Below are positions 9,624-17,852 of a DNA stretch of 64,000 nucleotides, piece by piece. Under the pieces are notes generated by a model. The model saw only the letters and a list, made by a program, of their open reading frames with translations, was not told the DNA's origin and searched no databases. Source of the stretch: Kiloniella sp048270245 (GTDB lineage Bacteria; Pseudomonadota; Alphaproteobacteria; Kiloniellales; Kiloniellaceae); assembly GCF_048270245.1 (NCBI RefSeq), contig NZ_JBLWTH010000001.1, forward strand, positions 372,001-436,000, read 5' to 3'. The position numbers were made by a program, and so were the translations under genes. The stretch's first letter is position 1. The number at the start of each line of letters is the position of its first letter.

Positions 9624-10466
9624 TTAGAACCGGGTAAGAAGAATTCCTGTGCCTATAGAAAAAGCGGCTAGCCATCTGACCATTCCTGCTTTTTCTTTGA
9701 GTAGGAATACGGCGATGAACATGGCGAAAAGCACACTACTTTCCCGCAGGCCAGAGACCAAAGCAATCGGCGCTTTGGTCATTGCCCAGATGGCAATCCA
9801 ATATGACCCCAGAGAAAGAGCTCCGGCCACAAAGCCACTTTTCCATGCTGGCAATGTTTTTACTACAGCGCTTCTGCCCCTAAGGACCAAAGCAGACAGC
9901 AACATAATCAAGCTGTCTCCGGCGAATAGCCATAGGGTAAAGCTTGAGGCATTAAAGGACATACGAGCCCCTATTCCATCAACGAGTGTATAGGCGGCGG
10001 TAAAAGAAGCAGTGGAGAAAGCAAAAACCAGCGCTTTTCTTGAAAGCGGTGGTGTGTTGGGTCCCTTGCTGAAAGCCATCGCCATAATCCCCAAGCCAAT
10101 TGAGACAATACCCAAGGCACTGGTCAGGGTCAGAACTTCGCCCAGGTATAGGGCGCTAACGACTGAGACGATTAATGGGGCTGTTCCCCGAGCGAGGGGA
10201 TATATCTGGCTTAAATCCCCCAAGGCATAGGCTTTAATCAAGAAAAATTTGTATCCGACATGTAGCAGGATAGAGGCAAGTAGCCATGGCCAGGCATCAC
10301 TGGCGATAGTGGGGAAGAAGGGGATTAGCGCGAAAGAGATAGCGCCTTGAAAAAGAGAGAGGAGAAGGATGGCGGAAAAGCGATCCAGCCCGATCTTGAT
10401 AACGGCGTTCCAACCAGCGTGCATAAGGGCGCCAGCCATTATGGCAAGAAAGACGATTGTGTCCAT
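9624..10466 (-). CDS. EamA/DMT-superfamily transporter
   Basis: A 280-residue protein with about ten hydrophobic segments in two internally similar halves, the EamA layout. Motifs such as HAGWNAVIK, YPLARGTAPL and the KAPIALVSGLRESSVLF segment are typical of drug/metabolite exporters. The substrate cannot be read from the sequence. A LysR regulator is transcribed divergently 140 bases away, the usual arrangement for a regulator controlling a neighbouring exporter. Confidence 0.87.
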   Translation of the reverse strand: MDTIVFLAIMAGALMHAGWNAVIKIGLDRFSAILLLSLFQGAISFALIPFFPTIASDAWPWLLASILLHVGYKFFLIKAYALGDLSQIYPLARGTAPLIVSVVSALYLGEVLTLTSALGIVSIGLGIMAMAFSKGPNTPPLSRKALVFAFSTASFTAAYTLVDGIGARMSFNASSFTLWLFAGDSLIMLLSALVLRGRSAVVKTLPAWKSGFVAGALSLGSYWIAIWAMTKAPIALVSGLRESSVLFAMFIAVFLLKEKAGMVRWLAAFSIGTGILLTRF

Positions 10467-10606
10467 TTGGGGAGTTACTTTCTACGTGTTGTTTTTAACC
10501 CTAAGCAAAGGATTTTTTCTCACTATTAAAAATGTGTGTTGATTAAATCGTCTGATTTACAAAGAATAAATCGATCATTTCTCTGTTATATGTGAGAAAA
10601 ACTATT

Positions 10607-11524
10607 ATGAATAGATCGTCGTTACCCCCGTTAAATGCAATCCGGGCCTTTGAAGTTACGGCCCGAAAAGGGCGGATGGTTGATGCCGCCGAAGAATTAA
10701 ATGTTACTTATGGAGCCATCAGTAAGCAGATCCGGCATCTGGAAGATGTTATGGGGGTGCGACTGTTTGAAGGGCCGCGCAACAGGTTGCAACTCACAGA
10801 AGCAGGGGTAAAGCTACAGCCTCAATTGACGGCGATTTTTGATCAGCTTGAGGCGAGTATTGCAAGTGTAGTCGATAGTGAAGAGGGTGCACTGGATGTC
10901 GCCTGTATCGGAACCTTCATGATGCGATGGCTCTTGCCAAGGTTACACCGATTTTCGGCACGCTATCCTAAAATTGATGTTCGGTTAAGCACTATAACAA
11001 ACATGCCTAATCTTGCGAACGCCGCGTGTGATTTAGCAATTGTCGTTGGTGAAGATAATTGGCCCCCAAATGTTGAGGTGACGCCTTTGTTCGCTGAGCT
11101 GGTGGGTCCAGTCATGACCCCTGAATTGGATGCACGATTTAATGTCTTAAAATCCGGAAGTTTGTTATCAAAAAAAGGGGTTCCGCTGTTACACAGTCTG
11201 ACACGAAAATCGGCTTGGGCCGACTGGTCAAAGGTTGCGGGTGTAGAGGTGCCTGAGGCTGATAAAGGTACGGATCTGGAACATATCTATTTTATGTTAG
11301 AAGCTGCTATGGGGGGATTGGGGGCTGCTATAGCACCATGGGCACTGGTCAGTGAAGACATTAGAACCAAACGCTTGATCGCGCCGTTTGGGTTTGTACC
11401 AAATGGACAGGTGTATTCAGTGATATCACGGGATTCATTGCGAAAGAAAAATAGGGCATTCCTGTCGTGGATTGAGCATGAAGCTAAGTCTTCTCCACTC
11501 TGGAGTGATATAGGGTCAGAGTGA
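10607..11524 (+). CDS. LysR-family transcriptional regulator (GcvA-like)
   Basis: About 305 residues. The N-terminal winged helix-turn-helix, LPPLNAIRAFEVTARKGRM through GAISKQIRHLEDVMGVRLFEG, is of the GcvA/TrpI type. A substrate-binding domain follows (ending around ERLIAPFG-like RLIAPFGFVPNG). The frame can begin at GTG 10592; ATG 10607 fits the family N-terminus better. It is divergent from the EamA transporter gene and probably regulates it and itself from the shared 140-base gap. The ligand is unknown. Confidence 0.88.
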   Translation: MNRSSLPPLNAIRAFEVTARKGRMVDAAEELNVTYGAISKQIRHLEDVMGVRLFEGPRNRLQLTEAGVKLQPQLTAIFDQLEASIASVVDSEEGALDVACIGTFMMRWLLPRLHRFSARYPKIDVRLSTITNMPNLANAACDLAIVVGEDNWPPNVEVTPLFAELVGPVMTPELDARFNVLKSGSLLSKKGVPLLHSLTRKSAWADWSKVAGVEVPEADKGTDLEHIYFMLEAAMGGLGAAIAPWALVSEDIRTKRLIAPFGFVPNGQVYSVISRDSLRKKNRAFLSWIEHEAKSSPLWSDIGSE

Positions 11525-11548
11525 TATCGGAGAGGTGAATGCCTCAAG

Positions 11549-12229
11549 TTAACCAGTTTTTTTGAACTGTAGAAAAAGATTATTCGCAGGCATGGTGTGA
11601 GCTTTGTAAAGGAACAGGCCATGATCTTTGGCAAGGTGCTCTACATCATCCAGTTGTCGAATTCCCCAAGATGAATCTCGTTCTTTTAGCCAATTATCAA
11701 ATTCAATGTTTGACGGGGCGGTTTCTGTGCCGCTTTGAAAGAAGGGTCCATAAATAAACAACAAGCCACTTTGGACCAAAAAATTAGATGCTCCCTTGAT
11801 CAACCCGATTGCGACTTCCCAAGGGGCAATGTGAATCATGTTAGCACAGGTAACGATATCAGTTTTGTCGTAAAACTGGGCCATTTCTTCCGGGCTAAGT
11901 CCCCAGTTATTTTGCAAAACATCAATGTGAACCGGAGGTGTGATATTCTTTGCTTTAGATGCTTTTATATGCGCTTTGATACTGGGAAAAAGATCAGTGT
12001 CATATTCGCTGGTTTGCCATTTGATTGCTGGCAAACGTGACCCGATCCATGCAGCGTGTTCGCCTGTTCCACTTGCGACTTCCAGCAATTTTCCTTTTGC
12101 AGGAAGGTTGTTTTTCAAGACGTCATAGATAACTTGCCTGTTGCGTTCTGTTGCTGGAGCGTAACGTCTGGCATCAGGCGTAGGCGGAAATGTATTTGTT
12201 GTTTGGTTTTTTTTTATCTCGGACGGCAT
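11549..12229 (-). CDS. DUF938 SAM-dependent methyltransferase-like protein
   Basis: A DUF938 protein of about 226 residues. The hallmarks are ARRYAPATERNRQVIYDVL, the SAM-binding LLEVASGTGEHAAWI, the IDVLQ region and the late IYGPFFQSGTETAPSN. The fold is a class I methyltransferase; its substrate is not known. ATG 12229 is preferred. A TTG at 12307 extends the frame by 26 poorly conserved residues. It is convergent with the LysR gene, with only 24 bases between the stops. Confidence 0.85.
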   Translation of the reverse strand: MPSEIKKNQTTNTFPPTPDARRYAPATERNRQVIYDVLKNNLPAKGKLLEVASGTGEHAAWIGSRLPAIKWQTSEYDTDLFPSIKAHIKASKAKNITPPVHIDVLQNNWGLSPEEMAQFYDKTDIVTCANMIHIAPWEVAIGLIKGASNFLVQSGLLFIYGPFFQSGTETAPSNIEFDNWLKERDSSWGIRQLDDVEHLAKDHGLFLYKAHTMPANNLFLQFKKTG

Positions 12230-12317
12230 GTTTCGGGGTTCCGAAAAGTTGTTTAATGGCTGCGATGACACTAGATTATAGATATACTTAATGGCTTCTG
12301 TCTTCAAAAGACTGGAT

Positions 12318-12351
12318 GTCTAAAGACCTTAGTATCTTTAGACCCTTTTTT
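12318..12351 (+). promoter_or_regulatory. Hairpin plus T run in the leader of the TerB-like gene
   Basis: Perfect 9-bp stem GTCTAAAGA / TCTTTAGAC with an 8-base loop, then a run of six T. It has the form of an intrinsic terminator, but it lies upstream of the TerB-like gene and no + strand gene ends nearby. It could be an attenuator in that leader or the relic of a terminator. Confidence 0.45.
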
Positions 12352-12395
12352 GTAGAGACTTGTTGCTCGGTTTAATCGTAATTGAGGAAAGTTGA

Positions 12396-12860
12396 TTGTT
12401 CGGTCGTATAAAAGAGTTATTGGGTGAAATCTCACAAAAGCCCCAAGGGGCCTTGGTTAATCACAGTGATAAAAAAGTCGCCGCAGCTGCCTTAATGGTT
12501 GAAGCCGCTGGAATGGACGATGATTTTGGTTCTGAAGAACGGAAAAAGATTATCGAACTTATGCAGAATCGATTGGGCTTGAGTGCTGAAGATGGTGAAG
12601 AGTTACTATCGCTCGCAGAAGAAAAGGCCGGGAGTTCAAGTCAGCTCTTTGCTTTTACTCGGGTTATTAATGACAGCCATAGCCCGGAAGAGCGTATAGA
12701 GTTTATTGAAATGATGTGGGAAGTTGTTTATGCGGATGGCGAGCTACATCACTACGAAGCTAATTTGATGCGACGAATTGCCGGGTTGCTCTATGTTTCT
12801 GATCGCGATAGCGGTGATGCTCGTAAAAAAGCTCTTGCTCGTTTGGGCTTGAAAGGGTAG
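12396..12860 (+). CDS. TerB-like protein
   Basis: A 154-residue, mostly helical acidic protein with the paired segments of the TerB/DjlA fold: KKVAAAALMVEAAGMDDDFGSEE and MMWEVVYADGELHHYEANLMRRIA. The two helical repeats each end in an acidic turn, which in TerB binds metal. Members outside ter operons have no settled function, and no other ter gene is nearby. The start is TTG 12396, 8 bases after TTGAGGAAAG; no ATG lies close. The upstream hairpin may control it. Confidence 0.8.
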   Translation: MFGRIKELLGEISQKPQGALVNHSDKKVAAAALMVEAAGMDDDFGSEERKKIIELMQNRLGLSAEDGEELLSLAEEKAGSSSQLFAFTRVINDSHSPEERIEFIEMMWEVVYADGELHHYEANLMRRIAGLLYVSDRDSGDARKKALARLGLKG

Positions 12861-12950
12861 GCCCTTTTCCATAAACCCAAAGTGGGAATGCCTAAAAGGT
12901 GACACAGGGTAAATCCTGTAGTTGGTCAGGAGCCAAGTGGAGATTAGACG

Positions 12951-13289
12951 ATGACATATGTCGTCCTGGAAAATTGCATTAAATGCAAATATATGGACTG
13001 CGTTGAAGTTTGCCCTGTAGATTGTTTCTACGAAGGGGAGAACATGCTCGTCATTCATCCGGATGAATGCATTGATTGCGGTGTTTGCGAGCCAGAATGT
13101 CCTGCGGAAGCGATTTTGCCTGATACTGATCCTGCTTCTGAGTCTGTAATGGACCTCAATAAGAAGTGGGCAGATATCTGGCCAAACATCACCCGTATGG
13201 GTGAAAAGCCAGCTGATGCAGATGAATGGAATGGTGTAGGTAATAAGCTACAAGAGCATTTCAGTGAAAAACCGGGCGATACTGGCTGA
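12951..13289 (+). CDS. fdxA: FdxA, 7Fe-8S ferredoxin
   Basis: A 112-residue ferredoxin. ENCIKCKYMDCVEVCPVDCF supplies the first cluster motif, and HPDECIDCGVCEPECPAEA supplies the complete CxxCxxCxxxCP motif for a 4Fe-4S cluster. The first motif has a longer spacing than the canonical one, as in the 3Fe-4S/4Fe-4S FdxA proteins of proteobacteria. The electron partners are unknown. In many alphaproteobacteria fdxA lies near the S4 gene and carD; here five unrelated genes separate it from the S4 gene. The 3' end carries a 15-bp tandem repeat that includes the stop codon. Confidence 0.93.
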   Translation: MTYVVLENCIKCKYMDCVEVCPVDCFYEGENMLVIHPDECIDCGVCEPECPAEAILPDTDPASESVMDLNKKWADIWPNITRMGEKPADADEWNGVGNKLQEHFSEKPGDTG

Positions 13290-13324
13290 GTAGATACTGG
13301 CTGAGTAGATATTGGTTGAATAAA
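13280..13324 (+). repeat. Three tandem 15-bp units at the 3' end of fdxA
   Basis: TACTGGCTGAGTAGA occurs exactly at 13280 and 13295, followed by a third diverged copy (TATTGGTTGAATAAA) at 13310. The fdxA stop codon lies in the first unit, and each unit repeats a stop in the same phase. Confidence 0.8.
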
Positions 13325-13504
13325 TGCGTGAGCACCTGTGACAGGGGTGCTTAACGAGCTAACGGATCTTTTTTGTTTGATTCGGTTAGCCAATATTAAA
13401 AGCGACGTGGTCGCGCTTCTTCACAATAGCTTCATAATTCAACAGTTTATTCTGGTGCATTGAACTATGCTTTAATCGCGTGGCTGGCATGTGCTAAGCG
13501 AATA

Positions 13505-13533
13505 TTGAAATTTTACTGTAATTACTGTATAAC
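13505..13533 (+). promoter_or_regulatory. Candidate sigma-70 promoter for carD
   Basis: TTGAAA and TATAAC are separated by 17 bases, in the 515-base gap before carD. It would give a leader of roughly 265 bases. The leader contains a hairpin at 13622-13652 (arms with CAATTTT/AAAATTG and CCCC/GGGG). I see no coding frame in 13325-13804. Confidence 0.45.
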
Positions 13534-13804
13534 ATATCCCTAACGGATGGATAGCTGATTACGGTGTCGGATAAAAAATTACCTTCGCCTTTAGTAAGTT
13601 TCACTTAATAACGAACTTCTGCCCCTGCCAATTTTTTTAAAATTGCGTGGGGATATTGTGTCCATGCGTTTTGGGTATGCTTTCAGATGCTCTTTATGGC
13701 CATATGCTTTTTTGCATGTCAGGTATAGCTAAATCTGAAAACATACCTATATGAATGTAGGGTCTGTATGAATTCAGGCTGTCAAAACGGAGAGATGAGA
13801 TCTA

Positions 13805-14302
13805 ATGGGTAAACAAGCAGAATATAGTGCCGGTGATTACGTGGTCTACCCAACCCATGGTGTTGGACGCGTACAGGGTATCGAAACCCAAGAAATTTCT
13901 GGCGTTACGCTTGAATTGCTTATTGTGACTTTTGAACAAGACAGAATGACGTTGCGTGTTCCTTTGGTGCGTGCTGAAAGCTCTGGTCTACGTAAATTGT
14001 CCAGCCGCAAGCTTATGGAAGATGCCCTTACAACCTTAAAAGGGCGTTCTCGTGCAAAACGGACAATGTGGAGCCGCCGTGCTCAGGAATATGAAGCAAA
14101 GATCAACTCTGGTGATCCAGTTTCTATCGCCGAAGTTGTCCGTGATCTCCATCGTGGCCCCGAACAACCTGAACAATCCTTTAGTGAGCGCCAGATGTAT
14201 CAGGCTGCTCTGGAACGATTAGCGCGTGAATTTGCTGCTGTTGAGGAAATCGACGAAGACTCAGCAGCTGTAAAACTAGAAGAAATGCTTGCAGCAGCCT
14301 AG
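13805..14302 (+). CDS. carD: CarD-family transcription factor
   Basis: A 165-residue protein. The N-terminal RNA-polymerase-interacting Tudor-like domain begins EYSAGDYVVYPTHGVGRVQGI. A helical DNA-contacting C-terminal domain follows, with KGRSRAKRTMWSRRAQEYEAKINSGD. CarD/CdnL proteins bind the RNA polymerase beta subunit and stabilise open complexes, typically at rRNA and other housekeeping promoters. It has its own promoter region and a strong terminator, so it is monocistronic. The start is ATG 13805 with GGAGAGATGAGA upstream. Confidence 0.95.
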   Translation: MGKQAEYSAGDYVVYPTHGVGRVQGIETQEISGVTLELLIVTFEQDRMTLRVPLVRAESSGLRKLSSRKLMEDALTTLKGRSRAKRTMWSRRAQEYEAKINSGDPVSIAEVVRDLHRGPEQPEQSFSERQMYQAALERLAREFAAVEEIDEDSAAVKLEEMLAAA

Positions 14303-14321
14303 TTTTACGGAGAACATGTGA

Positions 14322-14356
14322 AAACGCGGTTCCGTTAACGCGGAGCCGCGTTTATG
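14322..14356 (+). terminator. Terminator of carD
   Basis: A 12-bp stem, AAACGCGGTTCC / GGAGCCGCGTTT with one G-U pair and an 8-base loop, begins about 20 bases after the carD stop. The T run is short and interrupted. Confidence 0.75.
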
Positions 14357-14465
14357 TCTTCTTCGTTTTAATCGCCCGTTTATCGGGCAATCAAGCGAGA
14401 GTTCAGCGCTTTTCTTATAAGCACTCCTTCTCGCTATAGCTGTAACAGGGGTACCGTCCTTTCCC

Positions 14466-15266
14466 ATGGGCGATGTGCAAAAATTCGCTATCCTGACTGC
14501 CACGCACCGTATTTGGGCTGTTAGCGCCATTCACGGTGAGGTCGATCCTTTGCGGAATATCCACGCCGCCCTTGAACCCCGGTTAAAACGTGGTGATCGC
14601 GTTATCTATCTCGGTAACTTTATGGGGCATGGGGTGCATGTTGCTGAAACCCTGGACGAGCTTATTTCTTTCCGTCGTTTCTTTCTTGCCAGATATCAGA
14701 ACTTTTCCCGCGATATTGTTTATCTAAGGGGCTCTCAGGAAGAAATGTGGCAAAAATTGCTACAGCTGCAATTTGCGACCGACCCAAGAGGCGTTCTACA
14801 ATGGATGCTGGATCAAGGGGTTGGCGCTTCGCTACAAGCTTATGGGTTTGACCCACAAGAAGGTTTCCGCGAGGCTGCCGCAGGTGCCATGCAACTAACA
14901 CGGTGGACCAACAAGGTACGTCGTGCCATGCAGGAAAAACCGGGTCACTATCAAGTCCTTGGCCAGTTAAAACGTGCTGCCTATCCTGATAATGGAACCA
15001 CTCTTTTTGTGAACGCAGGGATTAATCCCAGTCGTCCGCTGGAAACTCAAAAAGATAGTTTTTGGTGGGCAAATAAAGGCTTTCAGCAGGTAAAAGGAAA
15101 TTTTGGCCCCTTTACACGCCTGTTTAGAGGCTATGATCCAGAGCAAGCCGGACCGAAATACGACGAGTTTGCCGTCACACTTGATGGCGGCTGTGGGTTT
15201 GGCGGTAAATTGATTGCGGCTTGTATAGGTCTGGATGGTCAGGTTCTCGAGGTGCTGGAAAGCTGA
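14466..15266 (+). CDS. Metallophosphoesterase-fold protein lacking the metal ligands
   Basis: A 266-residue protein that follows the order of calcineurin-like serine/threonine phosphatases but with key residues replaced. The GDIHG motif reads SAIHG. GDxVDRG reads GNFMGHG after a normal GDRVIYLG, and GNHE reads GSQEE after a normal YLR. Only the His of the first motif survives, so dimetal catalysis looks impossible. It is more likely a binding or regulatory pseudo-enzyme. Its stop overlaps the start of a WYL-type regulator (TGATG), so the two are translationally coupled and perhaps work together. The start codon is ATG 14466 with a weak ribosome site. Confidence 0.75.
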   Translation: MGDVQKFAILTATHRIWAVSAIHGEVDPLRNIHAALEPRLKRGDRVIYLGNFMGHGVHVAETLDELISFRRFFLARYQNFSRDIVYLRGSQEEMWQKLLQLQFATDPRGVLQWMLDQGVGASLQAYGFDPQEGFREAAAGAMQLTRWTNKVRRAMQEKPGHYQVLGQLKRAAYPDNGTTLFVNAGINPSRPLETQKDSFWWANKGFQQVKGNFGPFTRLFRGYDPEQAGPKYDEFAVTLDGGCGFGGKLIAACIGLDGQVLEVLES

Positions 15267-15955
15267 TGAGACGGGCTGACCGCTTATTTCGTCTAGTTCA
15301 AATTCTACGTCGTGGCCGACTGATTACCGCAGATAAACTCGCTGAAGAGTTAGAAGTTTCTACCCGAACAGTCTATCGAGACATTAAAGATTTAATTGGT
15401 TCTGGTGTTCCTGTCGAAGGGGAAGCTGGCGTTGGGTATCTTCTATACGAAGGCTATGATCTACCCCCTCTTATGTTCGATGCGGAAGAACTTGAAGCTC
15501 TTTCGTTTGGAATGACCATGGTACAGGCTTGGGCCGATCCAAAACTAGCGCTTGCTGCGACAGATGTCCTTCAGAAAATTGATAGTGTGTTGCCTGATCT
15601 TTTACGTCCGAGATTGGCCAAGCCAAATCTCGTTGCGCATGGTGACGCCTTGCCTGAACCCATCATCATTGATGTGGGTGATCTGCGGCATGGCATACGA
15701 AACCAGAACAAAGTTTTGATCAACTACAAAGATGGCAAAGGTGATAAAAGCCAACGCACTCTTTGGCCGTTGGGTTTGCAGCTTTATCGAGCAATTTGGA
15801 TGCTGGGGGCTTGGTGTGAATTACGTCAGGGCTTTCGGGTCTTCAGACTTGACCGTATAACACAAATGATTGTTCTGGAAGAGTGCTTCCCCCGTGAAAG
15901 AGGGAAGACACATGATGATTTTCTCAAACACTTGGAAGAAACAACAAGCGCTTAA
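15266..15955 (+). CDS. YafY-type regulator with HTH and WYL domains
   Basis: About 229 residues. The N-terminal DeoR/HTH_11 helix-turn-helix has RLFRLVQILRRGRLITADKLAEELEVSTRTVYRDI. The C-terminal WYL-like sensing domain contains KVLINYKDGKGD, LWPLGLQLYRAIWMLGAWCELR and FRVFRLDRI. The central WYL tripeptide is replaced here. WYL domains often bind nucleotides or single-stranded nucleic acid. ATG 15266 overlaps the preceding stop as TGATG. The stop overlaps that of the convergent cyclase gene by a few bases. Confidence 0.87.
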   Translation: MRRADRLFRLVQILRRGRLITADKLAEELEVSTRTVYRDIKDLIGSGVPVEGEAGVGYLLYEGYDLPPLMFDAEELEALSFGMTMVQAWADPKLALAATDVLQKIDSVLPDLLRPRLAKPNLVAHGDALPEPIIIDVGDLRHGIRNQNKVLINYKDGKGDKSQRTLWPLGLQLYRAIWMLGAWCELRQGFRVFRLDRITQMIVLEECFPRERGKTHDDFLKHLEETTSA

Positions 15956-17838
15956 AAATCATGGTTTTTTAGCTCATAGGCTTCTGTTTCAGTTTCTCGG
16001 CCACGTAATGCAAAGAAACCCTTCGGAGTGGTTTCCATTTTGGTATCGTTTTTGATGTAATCTCGGGTCGCGGCTGAAATGAGTGTTTTTGCTGTTTCCG
16101 CACTGTTTGGTAAGGCTTCTTTCGCGAGGCCTTCAAGGCGCTGTGCTGTGTTTACAGTATCACCAATCAATGTGTAGTTGACCCGGCCTTTGGCCCCGAT
16201 ATTACCGGCAACGGCAAGGCCACTATGGATGCCTATTCGAATATAGATAGGGGGCTGCCTCATCTCTTTTCTTCGGTTATTATCTTCTCTTAGCGCTTTT
16301 TCTATACGCAAGGCGGCGATACAAGCATGTTTGGCGTGATCATCCATTTGTGTAGGCGCCCCCCAGAAAGCCATTACAGAATCACCGATGTATTTATCGA
16401 TGGTGCCGCCTTCTTGTTCGATTATAGCCCCTAAAAGATCGAAGTGATGATTGAGAAGGCCAGCAAGCTCGGTGGCCGGCATTGATTCGCTCAAGGGTGT
16501 AAAGCTGACAATGTCGGTAAACATAACGGTGATTTCCCGCTCTTCCGAGATAATACCCTCGCCATTGGTTTCCATAAGTTGTTTTACAAGTTTTTTGGGA
16601 ACATAGTTCTCGAACCATTTTAGTCCACCCAGCATAGAATTATAAGCTGTTGCAGCTGTATCAAGTTCCCTGAACATACTTCCGGGCAGGCGTTGGGTGT
16701 GGATGAGGTCCAGTTGCCCCACTTGTTGAGATGTCTCGGCCAGACGCTGTAGAGGTATGGCAATGAACTTACCTGCGAAAAATATAATGATGACTGTAAT
16801 CAGGGCAATGACCAAAGCTGCGGCCCCTGTGAAGTATAGCCGTTCATAGTACCCTTCCAATTCTCCTTCCATGAAGTAAATGCCCAGTGTCAGGTCATCA
16901 AACCCATAGGCGGAAAAACTGGTGTGGAGAAAAGATAGTTCCCCGGCAAAAGAATCAACGGCGTGGCCTTTGATATCTCCGTTGCCCAGAATGTCGGTGA
17001 AATCATAGAGAGGTTCATCCCAAATCCGGCGTAAGTTGCCATCAATCACTTGATTAAGGGTTGGGAGAGGATTTTCTGCTGACAGACCTGAGCGGCTCAT
17101 ATCAATCAGGGATGGGTGGGCGAGTACTTTGTTTCGATTGAGAAGGAGATAGGTGTGATTGCCTGTCTCTTTATCAAGTTTATTGATGTAATCCGAAAGC
17201 GAACTGATAGAGATAATTGCCCCCATTGCCCCGATATACCTATCGCCTTGATACACGGGATGAAAGACAGAAATATGGGGTTCTTTTAGTTCTTCTATCC
17301 AGATGATACCGCCCCAATAAACCCCATCTTCTTTGCTTGCATCCTGTAATATGGACGCAAAGCGGTACTCGTTATCGCTTTTTTGATTTCGACTAAAAAA
17401 AGAGGTGTCGTCGAACCACCCTGCCTGTACGGCTGATCCGTCAATTCGCATGAATGACATGCCGCGTACTTGAGGGGTCGCGGCAAGTGCCCCTTTGATC
17501 GTTTGGGTGATTGCTTTTTCATCGTTTGGATCAAGTAATCCCTGATGAACCAATTCAGCCATATAGGTTACCTGACTCGCCGCTGCATTGAGATTGTTGT
17601 CCAGATGCGAGCGGATAGAGCCAAAGCTGACTTCGGTTACCTCCTGGGTAAGCGCGTATGTATTGTCCTTGGCGGTATCAAAGGAAAGCCAGATGACAAT
17701 TGCGAGCGCAATCATAGTCATGCCACCGAACCCAAATGACAAGGCCATTGCAATTGATGGACGCCAGTGTTTTTTGACAGCACAATCTATGGGGACAGAG
17801 ATCTCGTTTGGAATGGGCTTGTTAGTCGTATCTACCAA
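15952..17838 (-). CDS. Membrane class III adenylate cyclase with periplasmic sensor
   Basis: A 628-residue protein. A first membrane segment at about residues 28-50 is followed by a large periplasmic Cache-like sensor (about 55-330), a second membrane segment (about 335-358), a HAMP-type linker, and the cyclase domain from about residue 435. Metal-binding aspartates occur in VMFTDIVSFT and YIGDSVMAFWGAP. The substrate-specifying Lys is in GGTIDKYIGD, and YTLIGDTVNTAQRLEG supplies the transition-state Asn/Arg. It would make cAMP in response to an extracellular ligand. The start is TTG 17838, as no nearby ATG exists. It begins 14 bases after the M48 gene stop and is probably cotranscribed with it. 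Confidence 0.9.
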   Translation of the reverse strand: MVDTTNKPIPNEISVPIDCAVKKHWRPSIAMALSFGFGGMTMIALAIVIWLSFDTAKDNTYALTQEVTEVSFGSIRSHLDNNLNAAASQVTYMAELVHQGLLDPNDEKAITQTIKGALAATPQVRGMSFMRIDGSAVQAGWFDDTSFFSRNQKSDNEYRFASILQDASKEDGVYWGGIIWIEELKEPHISVFHPVYQGDRYIGAMGAIISISSLSDYINKLDKETGNHTYLLLNRNKVLAHPSLIDMSRSGLSAENPLPTLNQVIDGNLRRIWDEPLYDFTDILGNGDIKGHAVDSFAGELSFLHTSFSAYGFDDLTLGIYFMEGELEGYYERLYFTGAAALVIALITVIIIFFAGKFIAIPLQRLAETSQQVGQLDLIHTQRLPGSMFRELDTAATAYNSMLGGLKWFENYVPKKLVKQLMETNGEGIISEEREITVMFTDIVSFTPLSESMPATELAGLLNHHFDLLGAIIEQEGGTIDKYIGDSVMAFWGAPTQMDDHAKHACIAALRIEKALREDNNRRKEMRQPPIYIRIGIHSGLAVAGNIGAKGRVNYTLIGDTVNTAQRLEGLAKEALPNSAETAKTLISAATRDYIKNDTKMETTPKGFFALRGRETETEAYELKNHDF

Positions 17839-17852
17839 ATTTAAGGTTCCGA

